In this document: positions 35,584 through 46,736 of the stretch, piece after piece
Numbering within the stretch: the stretch's first letter is position 1
How the letters are laid out: each line of letters begins with the position of its first letter
Assembly: GCA_029990175.1 (NCBI GenBank)
Contig: JARKIP010000503.1
Span: 1 to 64,000, forward strand
Length of the DNA: 64,000 nt
Source of the DNA: Petunia secreta
Taxonomy: Eukaryota > Streptophyta > Magnoliopsida > Solanales > Solanaceae
Reading direction: 5' to 3'
Notes under the pieces: model-generated
What the model was told of the DNA's origin: nothing
Databases searched by the model: none
Seen by the model: only the letters and a program-made list of their open reading frames with translations
Translations under genes and position numbers: made by a program

Positions 35584-35591
35584 TATTTATA
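35584..35591 (-). promoter_or_regulatory. TATA box of the antisense gene
   Basis: Plus-strand tatttata reads TATAAATA on minus, about 128 bp upstream of the ATG at 35456 and about 240 bp inside the 3' LTR boundary. It is separate from the LTR promoter. Confidence 0.5.
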
Positions 35592-35810
35592 GGAGACTTA
35601 CACGTGCAAGTGGGAGAAGCAATGATGACTGTAACGTTGGAGAAGACGAAAAGACGGCGCGACCGTTCGGTGACCTATCAACAGCCGCCACGTAACGCGG
35701 AACGGCAACCCGACAGACGTGCAGCTTTTGAAATCCTTGGATAGGGTTTCGCCACGTCGACTTCCCGCTCAAATTCATTCCACTCCTCGGCAACCTCGGC
35801 GTTCATCTGA

Positions 35811-35822
35811 GGAGTGGGGGGG
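35811..35822 (+). other. polypurine tract of the Tat element
   Basis: GGAGTGGGGGGG lies 5 nt before the TGTATTGGG start of the 3' LTR. Confidence 0.8.
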
Positions 35823-35827
35823 CTATC

Positions 35828-36384
35828 TGTATTGGGTGAAAATTGACGTGCTCGGTCAGCACCTCGAAATGGTGAACCGAAGAGAAAGCGAGCCGACGCT
35901 CCGAGCAGAAATGGTTAAACCCGCGACCAAGTCACCGAAGTCAAGTTCTAACGCCGCTACCGAAGGCGGATTGAACGCCGAGCTTCGGTGACACGTCCTC
36001 TTATCCGAACAGCAAGGTCAAATTGCCGAAGCCTTGTGACCAGGCTTCGGTAACCACCTCGGTTCCAGCGGCTTTGCAGCCCACTACTTTGCCCCCACTA
36101 ACTCCTCCATTTAATGACCAGATCGTGGGAAGATGCACTAGCTGATGGTGGAGAATGTGGGCAAGGCCTTTAGGCCTATAAATAGTAGATCATTTTGTAT
36201 CATACGAATCCAGAAATTTGTACTGAAACTCTGCCCAAATTTGTACTCACAATCATATATAAAAATACAGTTATTTTTCCACATTTACATCTTTTTCGTA
36301 TGTTTGTTCAACTTTGATACGAAGAATTGCTTATATTCGAATCCAAATTCAATTTGTACTTCTAAACTGATTTAGGCCCATACA
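35828..36384 (+). repeat. 3' LTR of the Tat element (557 bp)
   Basis: Same length as the 5' copy with about 18 substitutions. Followed by the AATTT duplication at 36385-36389. Confidence 0.92.
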
Positions 36385-36389
36385 AATTT

Positions 36390-37113
36390 TAACTAGTTGA
36401 AACTCTGTCAATAGAAAATGCATTACATATCAAAATTACGACTTATGCCTAATAGCCAACAAAAAGATCGTTTTCATAAGAATTTTGTTTAGCCAGGACC
36501 AAAAGTTTCAAGACCACCCTTATGGTGTCACTTTTATGTATCTCAGTCTACACATATGTCCAAAGTATTTTGGTTCTAACATTTGATCTTTTTGCCCCCA
36601 TTAAACTAAAACAATTTTTGTATATTTTTATTTTTCTTTTAGTCAATAATTTAGTAAGTCTAATGCCCATAAGATTGGGATTCCTGATTCTCCTACATAG
36701 GAAGGAATATTGTTTTTTTCTTATGTCTATCAAAGTTAGAGTAAAAATCCGGTCAAAAGATCGGGGGCAACAATTGAATTGCTTTTAATGTAAGTGTAGA
36801 TCAATATTTAGTAGGACGGCAGGAGTACCATATTTGCAAAATTTTCTTTTTCTTCAAAAAGGAATTTAAAACTATAGAAGCAAAGAAACTTCTTAATTAC
36901 ACTGAGAATACTGTCATGACTGGTAATCCAGGAATGGGAAGTTGTTAAACATTTTTCTTTTCCTTTGACTGGTGGTTCCAATTTAATATGAATATAATAT
37001 ATCATGAAGAAAGGGCTCTTTTACAAGGCCACCTATCATAAAGCTTTTTTAATAGTTACACATATTTAATCTCTCTAAATTAATTTTTCTCAAGTTTGAA
37101 ATTTGATTTGGAA
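36390..37113. other. upstream region of the nodulin-like gene
   Basis: AT-rich, no coding signal. A TATA-like TATAATATA at 36993-37001 lies about 115 bp before the start codon of the next gene and is a reasonable core promoter. The Tat element ends about 730 bp upstream, so it may have cut away older promoter sequence. Confidence 0.45.
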
Positions 37114-38242
37114 ATGGCTAAGAAAGCAGTAGTTTCTTGCTCGTTAATGATGTTCATGTTTTTGGGCTTAGCAATGGCTAACATATATGAGGTTGGTGAT
37201 TCAGCCGGTTGGACAAGCAGTGGAGTTGATTATAAGAAATGGTCATCATCTAAGCATTTTCAAGTTGGCGATTTTCTTCGTAAGCCATTAATTATATATC
37301 CTTTTTCTGTTATCATTTTCCATTTTATAAATTGGAATATTTATTTTAGTTTGTGTATCAGAGTTCTATATATGGATTCACATTTGCTAGTTTATTTCAT
37401 GTGTAAAAACTGATTAATACTATCTGTTTAGATGTTATAAAAGAGGAGATGTGTTCTTCGAATTGAAAATTCTAGAGAACAGGAAATGAATGGCTTGAGA
37501 AACGTCTAGAAAATAAACACTTCATTTGCATCTAAATATTCTTTAGAGGGATAAGTTATCGTTTTTGTACTACATTAGGAGTTAATATACCATCAATCGA
37601 AATGTAAAGGTGAAATATAGAACTGAGATCACTATGGTAATCAAGATTTCTTCAATTTTAGTATCTATATTTTCTACAGTAATAAGTGTTTTTTAAAAAT
37701 AAATTATATGTGTGGGCGCATTGTCGTGTTGATAGGGAGAGTCCTCAATTCATGAAAACACTTGCATCTTCAGTCTTATGCATTGATCATTGATAAATTA
37801 GAGTTTACACGAGTAAATCTTTATGATGAACATTAGTACATTTTGGAGGAGACCATCATATGATATATTTTGTTCAGACCACTTGAAACTTCAATCACTG
37901 CTTGTTTCAAACGACTAGTAATACTGGTTTTATAATATGTGTGCAGTTTTTGAGTTTGACCCAAATTCAGATAATGTGGTACCAGTGCTAAAGGAGGAAT
38001 TTAATGCTTGTAATGCCTCATACCCTTTTGGTACCCCAACCACTGGCATGGAATGGGTCCCTCTTGATTCTGAAGGCCACTTCTATTTTATTTCCAGTGT
38101 TCCTGGCCATTGTCAAGCAGGTCAAAAGGTGGAAGTTAGAGTTCTTTCTGCATCTCCGGCAGCATCTCCGGCTCTTGTGCCACCTACAACTAACCCGTTG
38201 AGTCCAGGCCCTTCGGATTCAGCCTCTAACGGCTCGCTTTAA
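37114..38242 (+). CDS. early nodulin-like protein (phytocyanin fold, copper ligands lost)
   Basis: Two exons, 37114-37279 and 37947-38242, with a 667-bp GT-AG intron (phase 1), encoding 153 residues. The ATG at 37114 starts a clean signal peptide of about 22 residues (hydrophobic LMMFMFLGLAMA), so the protein is secreted. The plastocyanin-like domain follows: YEVGDSAGWTS near the start, FQVGDFL at the intron, and FYFISSVPGHCQAGQKVEV. The disulfide cysteines (ACNAS and GHC) are kept. The copper ligand His before NV is Asp (SDNVV), and the ligand Cys five residues before the GHC His is Ser; only His and Gln remain. That pattern is typical of early nodulin-like proteins, which act at the cell surface without copper. 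The tail is Pro/Ser/Ala-rich like arabinogalactan proteins but lacks the hydrophobic end needed for a GPI anchor. Confidence 0.88.
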
Positions 38243-40843
38243 TTTTGCTCAACTCAACCTTTTGCTTGTCCATGGTTTTACTTGCATTTTCACTATACTT
38301 TGTTGGTTAATACGATAATACATAATTAAAACTGAAACTATGAATATTATTATTTCCTTAGATCAGTATTGTGCTATTCCTAGACAGGTCTTGAGTTTGA
38401 TTCAATATATTTATGTTTTTCAAAACTGTGAACTTTTTATCTATTAACTGTGTTTGAGGCCATTCCACAAGCTAATTGCAATCAAGTGTCCATGATAAAC
38501 TGAATCCGTAAACTGGAAATAAGTAATTTGTTGGAATTAACCATATTACACTCCGCTGTGCAAAAAGTGAATAGATCTTGATTATTAAAATAGCTTTATT
38601 ACCGTGTGTGTGCGCGCATATATAGTGTCCTATTTTTTAACAGAAGTTGCTTGAATTATGTTGAGTTCATGACTTATCTTTTGGCGGGCTGTGACGATAA
38701 CAACTTTTGTCCATTAATTGATTTTATATTATCTTGAGCTCCATAATCCTTGAAATGCCATCTAGTAAACTTACAAAAATCCATCCTAACTTCTCCTTTG
38801 CTCTTGGATCTATCAGTTGGTAAGCCAATAGAAATGTTTGAAAGAGGGAGTCTTGAGCCAGCGGGCATAGTTGTCATTGTTTGTTCAGAAGTGGTGGAGG
38901 TAGAATTTCTTCAAGTGAATTCAAAAAAATAAATAAGCAAACACACGTGAAATAAGCCAATGAAACACAATTCGGCTATTGAAAGCAAAAGCCAAATATA
39001 CATTAATACTCACATTGTACTCGACGAGTATCAATCTTGAAATATTTCTATAATAGCATCACTAGAAATAGTAGTAAATATATTTTCTTCTTCTTCTTCT
39101 TTTTTTTTTTTTTTTTTGGGTACCAAACAACCACCAAAAATTCATTATTCATCCGACTTGAATAGGTCAATTTTGATTAAATGATTTGCCGAAATGCTCT
39201 TTCAACAAATGTAAAGCAAGAATAGGAACATCGACTAAATCTTCTTGAAAGATCACAGTGGATTTAATTTGGAGAACCTTCAAAAAGCCTTATTGATTTA
39301 ATTGAAGGGAACTAAGACAATTAGCTTAGCTAGCGTTCCGGGAGAATCTAGTCATTTAGTCAGTCTCAGAGGGAGACATTCAAGCATTTACAAGGAATTT
39401 AAGAAGTATTTTATGGATGTCCAACATTATGTTCCAGCACTGCCCCTGAATTAATCAACCAAGTAGAAGTTGAAGTTCAGTTGGAATCCATATAGTCTAG
39501 TAGTTATCCATCAATATCACAAACATTAATGATGCAAGTCGTAAGCTAATTGTTCAAACCAACACGTCCCTTAGTCGTGTCCTTCCAATTAGTCCATCCT
39601 TGGCCACCTCATGGACCATGTGGCATGAGCGGAATTCTACCGTTTTTGACAGGGTGTGACAGTTAGCTAATTATACAAGAGAAACAAATACTCTTGCATG
39701 AGGTAGCTGTCATGTGTCATGTAATCCAACTGACATTCTTGGGATGATGCTCGTAGAATGTACGCTCATAGCTATGTTTAACAGTAGTTTAATTCTACAA
39801 AACTGGATATGGTCAAAACCTTTCGGATATTCTGTGCATATAATTTTGAAAATTTATGTACTATAATTAATAAATTAAGAAAAGAACCTTCAGATATTTA
39901 GATACGTATAATATTGATACTTCTTGAAATTTTGAGAAATTACACAAACAAAAGCATGCCGATTGAGTAATGTGGTACATGCAACAGCCAGCTTGTGCAG
40001 GCCCTTCTATCAAATTCTATACCTTGAATACTTTATGTGCCACAGAGCCTGCATATTCTCATCACATATTTTAGTTCTCCAATAGCTGCATGCCCGAATA
40101 GTGTCCAAACTATCGAAGCCCCCTCCCCAAGAATCTACTGTACACTACAACATGACATTGTATATAATATTAAATATTCTTTAGAATCTTTACAACTAAG
40201 ACTACTTAAAAAAGTTTAGAGGAGAAGACAACGTGATCTTAGTGGAAAAATCGAGAAGTTTAAGTAGTTTGGGCATAACAGTTTGGATATAAATTAAGAA
40301 ATATTATTTCATTCAAATAATGTTTGCACTGGCTAGTGGCTGTAATTAACTTACAGCTCAGAGTTTGTTTGTTTTGCTACTGTGTCTTATTTTCATCTGA
40401 TAAAATAATAACCACGACGAATAATGCGGCCAAAACCACAACAGAAATACTGATCAATGAGGCTTTTTAAAGGATAATAAAGTTTGGGTCCCTTTTGGAG
40501 ATTAAAAGGTATATTTCGGAACTTCTTGGTGGTAGTGAAGAAGATATATGTATAATATTCAAATTTCCAGGACACTTCTTATAACTTGTCACATGAATTT
40601 TTAAGAAAGTGAATGGTGGCTGTTTTAATATGTAGTGTGGATCCTATTTTATTAACAACAAATTGACCAACTTCACCAACGTAATTTGCCATCTCAGGAT
40701 CTTAATGGAAAGACTTAAGTAATAAAAAGTGAAGGAAAACACAGTTACAGAACCCCCAATTCTTCTCAAAATTATTAATCTCTATTTAACTAGTGAACAA
40801 TAGATTCACATATACAAAAATACAAATTATAGAGATCAATTCA
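38243..40843. other. intergenic, no confident gene
   Basis: AT-rich sequence downstream of the nodulin-like gene. A T-run lies near 39101-39117. A 67-codon minus frame (38674-38877) has balanced composition but no recognisable domain and no supported exon partners. No RNA gene found. Confidence 0.55.
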
Positions 40844-42102
40844 TGTTAGAAATTGGATTTGGGTCACCCATGTAGGTCAATCCAGATCCATGTTAAAATA
40901 ACTTAAATATATAATTGTTATATATTTATTGTTATTAATTATTTTAAAAGAAGAAAAAGACACAACTGTTAAAAAGAGTTCTGAACAGTTGTGTCACTTG
41001 GAAACAATAAAAGTAACGTCAAAAGAACCTATTCTCTGTTCTTCTCTGAAAAACAGACCTTCCCTCTTCTCCTCCAACAACAAGAAAAGACTCTCTTCTT
41101 CTTCAATTGTAGAACTTATGTAGAAGAATCCTTATGAAAACGAATGCGGTCGTCTTCTACAATTATGGAGCAATCTTCTGTAACTCAGGTACGCCTTAGA
41201 CTGTGGCTAATATGGTGTAGTTCGTGTCTTTATAGCATGTGATTACACTGTTGACTAGTGAAACGAATACGGTTAGACCCTGGGCGAATTGTATGTTCAT
41301 GGATTATATGTAATCCTTCAATTCACAATTTAACTTAGTATTTGATTACAGTCTTACAAAAGTTTGTTCCACATTTTGCGAAGAAAGTCTTTATAATAAT
41401 CTTTCACATGAACCTTTGAAGGATAGAGAGAAAAGAAGAAGGAAAACTTTTCTGAGTTTTTTTGGGTAAAGAAGGTTCATATAGTTGTGTGTGTGTGTGT
41501 TTTTTTTTAAAAATGTTGTACATATATAATAAATTGTATATTTTAAACTATTTTAACATTGAAACAAGATTGGCCCACATAAGTGACCGGAATGCTAATT
41601 TCCTTCAAAACATAATGTCATTAATTTGTTGTTCACTATACTAGTAGTATACATTGTTAGTTAATTTCTAATAGGCCAGGATAATTGCATAGATCAAGAA
41701 CGCCATAAGAGAGGATAAAACGTATATTTGATAAGCCGTTTGTTCATCAATACGGAAGCTTTGTTTATGGACGTTCCAAAAGTGTGGAATGGTTGGCTAC
41801 GTCTTTCTCGTCCTTGTGCTTATGACAGCTGGCAGCTCAATGAGAGGTTGCCTACAACAGATAAGCCAGGAGAGGAGACCTAGCCTAATATATATAGGCT
41901 TAAAAGTCATAACCTAATGGACCCGCCTATAACAGGCCCACAGGTTCTTCAATAGGCCTACACTACTGCCAATCCACACCTAATACAAGAAACAATACAA
42001 GATCATCATGAAATCCACAAATATGTAGCCCGTGTATTGTCCAGCAACTATTCACAATCAGTATGTTAATGTTAAGTCCATATTTAATAAATAATTCTAA
42101 CA
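40844..42102 (-). repeat. probable copia-type LTR (minus)
   Basis: Bounded by TGTTAGAA on the left and TTCTAACA on the right, an 8-bp inverted pair with TG...CA ends. Immediately to the right, plus TTCTCCTACTTG reads CAAGTAGGAGAA on minus, the form of polypurine tract normal for Ty1/copia elements next to a TGTTAGAA LTR. This makes it the 3' LTR of a minus-strand element. No second LTR or matching target duplication is visible. Confidence 0.55.
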
Positions 42103-45100
42103 TTCTCCTACTTGAACAACATTAACTTAAATTTATAAATGATTTTTGAAAAAAAAAATTATTTATAAAATGACCTTTGGGCTAAATAGACAGTGGCCAC
42201 AAATATATAGTGGTGAAATATTGTTTCCAACATGATCTAGTCAAACAGAACTATCACGATTGAAATGCGGCAGTACTTGCATCAATCAATGACACAAGAC
42301 TAGTCCACAATCACAAACATTGAAGCTTTGCCGACAGACCAAAAGGTGTGGTAGTATAGCAAGAAATAGCCAACATGGACTCCAAAATCAAGACTATTTC
42401 ACTGTCGGTCATTCAAACGATTTCCATAAACAACATTGGGCAATCCAACAACATGCCCACTATTAGAAAATCGTTAACATGATTTTCTATTACAATATGT
42501 GAGCAACTAAACAACATGTGCTCCACCAAAAAATCATAATTTTTTCGCGGTTCAATATGTGCAATAGCCAAGAAAATCCCCAAGGCATTAACAGTATGCC
42601 GTATATGTAATAGAGATCAAACAATGGCACAAAATGATCTTATCAATATGAGACATACCTGCCATATAAGACAAGAAGCCTTATGGTTCTATAGGCATCA
42701 AGACTTGTCAATACAGATCAACTCACATAAACATGTGCAACACATATAATTATCATCATGTATCAAAGATGCCCATTACCAAGTAATTATAATAAATATT
42801 TAAGGGAAGCACATACCAAATCAAAGACTCCCACTGATTAAGTGCATACATTAGACTCTATCATTTTAAATAACAATCAGTTTCACAACATGAGTCCAAA
42901 CACTTGAACAAATAAATAAATTCATAAGAAATATAATATTTAATTGAGTCTCCTTCCCCTCCCAATTTTTTCTCACAAAGTATGTCAAGTCACACAATTA
43001 AATTTCAAGTAAGTACATGATATACTCACTATAAAGATATATAAGTATTAGTCAATGCCCTTTAAATGATACTATATCAACAATTGTCAACTAAACAATT
43101 CATAAATACAAACACACTAACAAAATTAAAGAAGTCGACCAAATTATGATATGGTGATTATTATGACTTCTTTTATAGTATAAATATAAGAATGTGTCTC
43201 CATCATAAATCAAGCAAATTGATCGTGTAGTTAACAAATAAATATCACTGAAATAATATTAAAGAGACAACAAGAAATGTGAATAAAACCAGATGTATGT
43301 TGATACTCTCGGTAGTATCATTTTGAATATACATTCATGGACTCAATCAAATTTCAAGTGTTAGTCAATCACGACAATGAGTCTACACACTTATATTTAT
43401 TTATTAAAAAATTTCAGAGTTAGTTAATCATTTGATAAACACTAACCAAATACAACTAACATCATTGACATGTTTTAACCATTAAAATCGAATTACACTA
43501 TCATGATATACAAATAAAATTGAACAATATAACCTACACAAAAGGAATAATAAATATGAATTTACTGCCACCATTTAACAGACCCATTGAAGCTTTAAGA
43601 ATAACTTAAACTTCAAAAGAAGCTAAAATGTTCTTCAATAGTGATGTCACATAAATACACTTTTAGCTTATAAAAGTATTATATATGAATACCCTTAGCA
43701 AAATTATACTTCAGTTTTTCTTCATAGAAAATATTCTCTTGAGAAACTAAGATTTTCCTCATCATTTTAAAAAATAAAAGATCTTGTATATGTTGTAGTA
43801 ATTTAAGAATTATGCATTGACCAAAATAAGTAAATTATCTCATATAAAATGATATATTCTTTCACCCCACTTAACAAGAAAGAATGAAAAATATACTTCA
43901 TGACATACAACATAGTAAAATCGTGTATATATTGGACATTTTGTTATTACGAAAAATTCATTATCAACATAGTTGAGAGTTTTACAACAACAGAAAGGGA
44001 GTCACACCAACCAAATCAAGTAAGGAGTTTTCTCAACATTGAATCCTTGATATTAAAACTCTCTTGTTTCTCATATATAAGCGTTAATGACACACAATGA
44101 AAATTACTCATGTATAGGCTAGGTTAGGAAGAATATATGTATAGTTAAATATATCTCATAAGGTTCTCAAAAGAAATAATGTTAATATTAGATAATTTTA
44201 TGTTTATGATAATATCAATAATTAGTCTTTCAACACAATCAAATATTAATAAATAATTATGTCAAATATCTTTAGTAAAACAACATAAAGTTAAAGATAT
44301 CAAATAAGTTCAACGAACACTATTTTAAATAGAACTAACTAGGAAAGTACATATTTCTCTAGTATTAATAAAACTTTTTCAACTCAAGTAGGTTTTAAAA
44401 AAATTGACCGACAAAGAAATGTTGATGTCCACAATTTTTAGGGCAAAATTCAAGACTATGTTTCATAGAGTAGTAAGAAATATCTATTGGTGATATTAAT
44501 ACGAGCCGTTACAATACTACTTCCTTTGGGCAGGTAACGAGAAAATACTTCAGTATTAAAAAACTTATCCCCTTTGGGCGGACAAATTTACCAAACTAAA
44601 ATACTTTCTTTTCTAAGGCTCATACTTCAGTTTTCAGCAAATGAAAGATAATGACAAATGTGATATGAGGTGACCCTGGGCAAATAATGTGAGCCTTCAT
44701 AGTGTTACCTCCTTTGCGTAGGTAACAAGAAAATGTCTCAGTATTAGAAAGCATATCCTTTGGGCAGATAGAATTACTAAATTAAATTAAAAAACATAAT
44801 AACCCCCTTTGGACGAGCAATTGCAGGTAATAATCTAGTGAAATCCCATAACATGGAATAAATAAGCCTCGCAAAGCTAAAGTAAATAGGTCACTTTGAT
44901 GCATATTATTCACTTTAGTTCACAAAACTACTTCAATCATGGAAATATCAAAATTTTGCCAAAGCAAACGAAACAACATGTATGCTAATAAACCCACAAT
45001 ATAAGGTATGCATCTGTAGGATCAAATGACTTATGACATTCTCTCTATCTGCCAACTCAAATTATATTTTAATCATTACTTAATAAAACTTCAATTAAGC

Positions 45101-45376
45101 ATGTCATAATCTAACTTATATTGTCAACAAACTTTTAAATCACGAGAACATATATAAGACAATGTCACATAAAATGAACTACAATTATTTTGCAGTAATA
45201 TAACTCTCTTAGACATGGTGCAGTAATATAACTCTCTTAGACATGGTCACAATATTAAAGAATGATCAATATTGCAAACTATCAAATCTTTTTACATATT
45301 ATATTAGCCTCTTCAATTTCATAATAAGAAAATATTCTCTTAATTGCCTCAAATTAAAGGCATGACTCGAGATTCA
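42103..45376. other. decayed interior, probably of the copia-type element
   Basis: About 3.3 kb of AT-rich sequence with no frame longer than 66 codons. Repeated ttcctttgggcaggtaac-like motifs occur near 44523, 44571, 44711, 44756 and 44805. No protease, integrase or RT motif is readable, so the coding part has been lost or mutated beyond recognition. The Athila element is inserted at its right edge after ATTCA (45372-45376). Confidence 0.45.
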
Positions 45377-46723
45377 TGTTGCTCCCAATGCACACGCAAG
45401 TATACGCGGTCGATAAGTAATAAAGTGATAAATCAAATATCGTTCCCACGAGGACTAAGCAGACTAATACTTCGTAAACAATTCCTACAAACTACTCGGG
45501 GATCTTTTTCTTTGATTGTAAGAGTTTTTATAACTAAAATGCAGTAACTAAAGTGCTAGAGGTGTAGTCAAGCAATGAGAAATACTTTGGTTGTTAACAA
45601 TATTAAGAGAACGGTCCAGTATCAGAGTTACGAACAATCCATTTGATGTATCCAATTGATTCCACTTCTTAAATCTCGGGTTACTAACTGACAGAGTAAA
45701 TGTAACTGTGAAAACCTTTCAATTCTTCACAGTCTGTGCAAGCTACTTCAATCCCTATATGTCTATGGGTTAAATCACATGCACGCATTAACGATTCATG
45801 TTATGAGTTAAACTAGGCAAGCAAGTATATGTCTATCCTACTCGCAAATTGGTCCCCCGATGCCCGGATTCACAAACTAGTTCTATTCTTTCTTATTACG
45901 TAATTAAATTCCCTCTTTCGAGTTCAATCCAAAAACCATAGATAATGCATAATTATCGAGCTCTAACAATTACACAAGTGAAATCAAGAAAGAATAAGTA
46001 ACCCGTTATGGGATTCAATCAATGGGAATCAATCTTCAAACAATCAACCTTCATGTAATACTCTAACCCTAGAACGTAAAGTTTAGCCACACATATTCAT
46101 AATCACAAGGCAAGAATTTGGTGTAATAATGAAGTAAATGATGTAATAGATGAAAGATTAGGAATAAACCCTTGTTCAATGAGTGTGTTGCTCTCAATAT
46201 TGCTCCAAAGTATCAACTCCCTTTCAAAAACTAAGTAAAAGACTTTATAGTGTTTACAAATACCTAGTAATAAGTTAGACCCAATACTAGACAGAATAGG
46301 AAGTGAAAAACTGCACAAAGGGCGCTATAACGGGCGCCCCGCGCCTCGTAAAGCGCCCAAACAAGCAGACCCCGTCGAATTCCGGGCGCTTTTGGGGCGC
46401 CCCACGTGAGGTATAGCACTGGGGCACTGGGCGCTATAACTGGCGTGCCACGTGCCCCAAAGCGCCCAGCCAAATCGCCTTCTTCCTTGGTCCGAAATCA
46501 TGCTCGTGTCGTGCCCTCGTGTGCTCAATCCAATCCTCAATCATCTTCCAATCAACTCATGCTCAATCAAGCTCCAAAAAACTCCAAATGCACTGCGTAA
46601 CAACCTACACACGCACGACATCAAATTAGTGTAAAACCACATTCACAAACTATCAAACGAGTGCAAAACAAGCTCAAACATGCGGAAATATTAAGAAACC
46701 TTGGCATAAAATGCCAAACATCA
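45377..46723 (-). repeat. 3' LTR of the Athila element (1,347 bp)
   Basis: Plus ends TGTTGCTCCC and CAAACATCA. It carries a GC-rich cluster of gggcgc/gcgccc motifs at about 46319-46470. The TATA region reads CTATAAAG on minus, 2 bp shorter than in the 5' LTR. Confidence 0.93.
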
Positions 46724-46736
46724 CCACCCCACACTT
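46724..46736 (-). other. polypurine tract of the Athila element
   Basis: Plus CCACCCCACACTT reads AAGTGTGGGGTGG on minus and directly abuts the 3' LTR. Identical 13-mers recur at 48413-48425 and 49873-49885. Confidence 0.85.

Larger units (their letters stand above)
25756..36384 (+). mobile_element. Tat-lineage Ty3/gypsy element, pol defective
   Basis: A 10.6-kb element with 557-bp LTRs and a perfect 5-bp duplication AATTT (25751-25755 and 36385-36389). Order: LTR, primer site 26316-26333, gag, protease, RT, RNase H, a second RNase H of the archaeal/plant type, integrase, then 4 kb holding an antisense gene, a polypurine tract and the 3' LTR. The second RNase H between RNase H and integrase marks the Tat lineage. 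LTRs differ at about 18 of 557 sites by eye (3.2%). Pol has several frameshifts, stops and an apparent deletion, so this copy cannot encode working enzymes. Confidence 0.9.

Noticed and set aside
36808..36835. Stowaway-like end (aggacggcaggagtac)
   Set aside because: No matching opposite end and no TA duplication pair could be found.
46264..46540. Gly/Ala-rich minus frames in the Athila LTRs (also 57364-57640)
   Set aside because: They are translations of the GC-rich promoter repeats, lie in the LTR, and show no domain.
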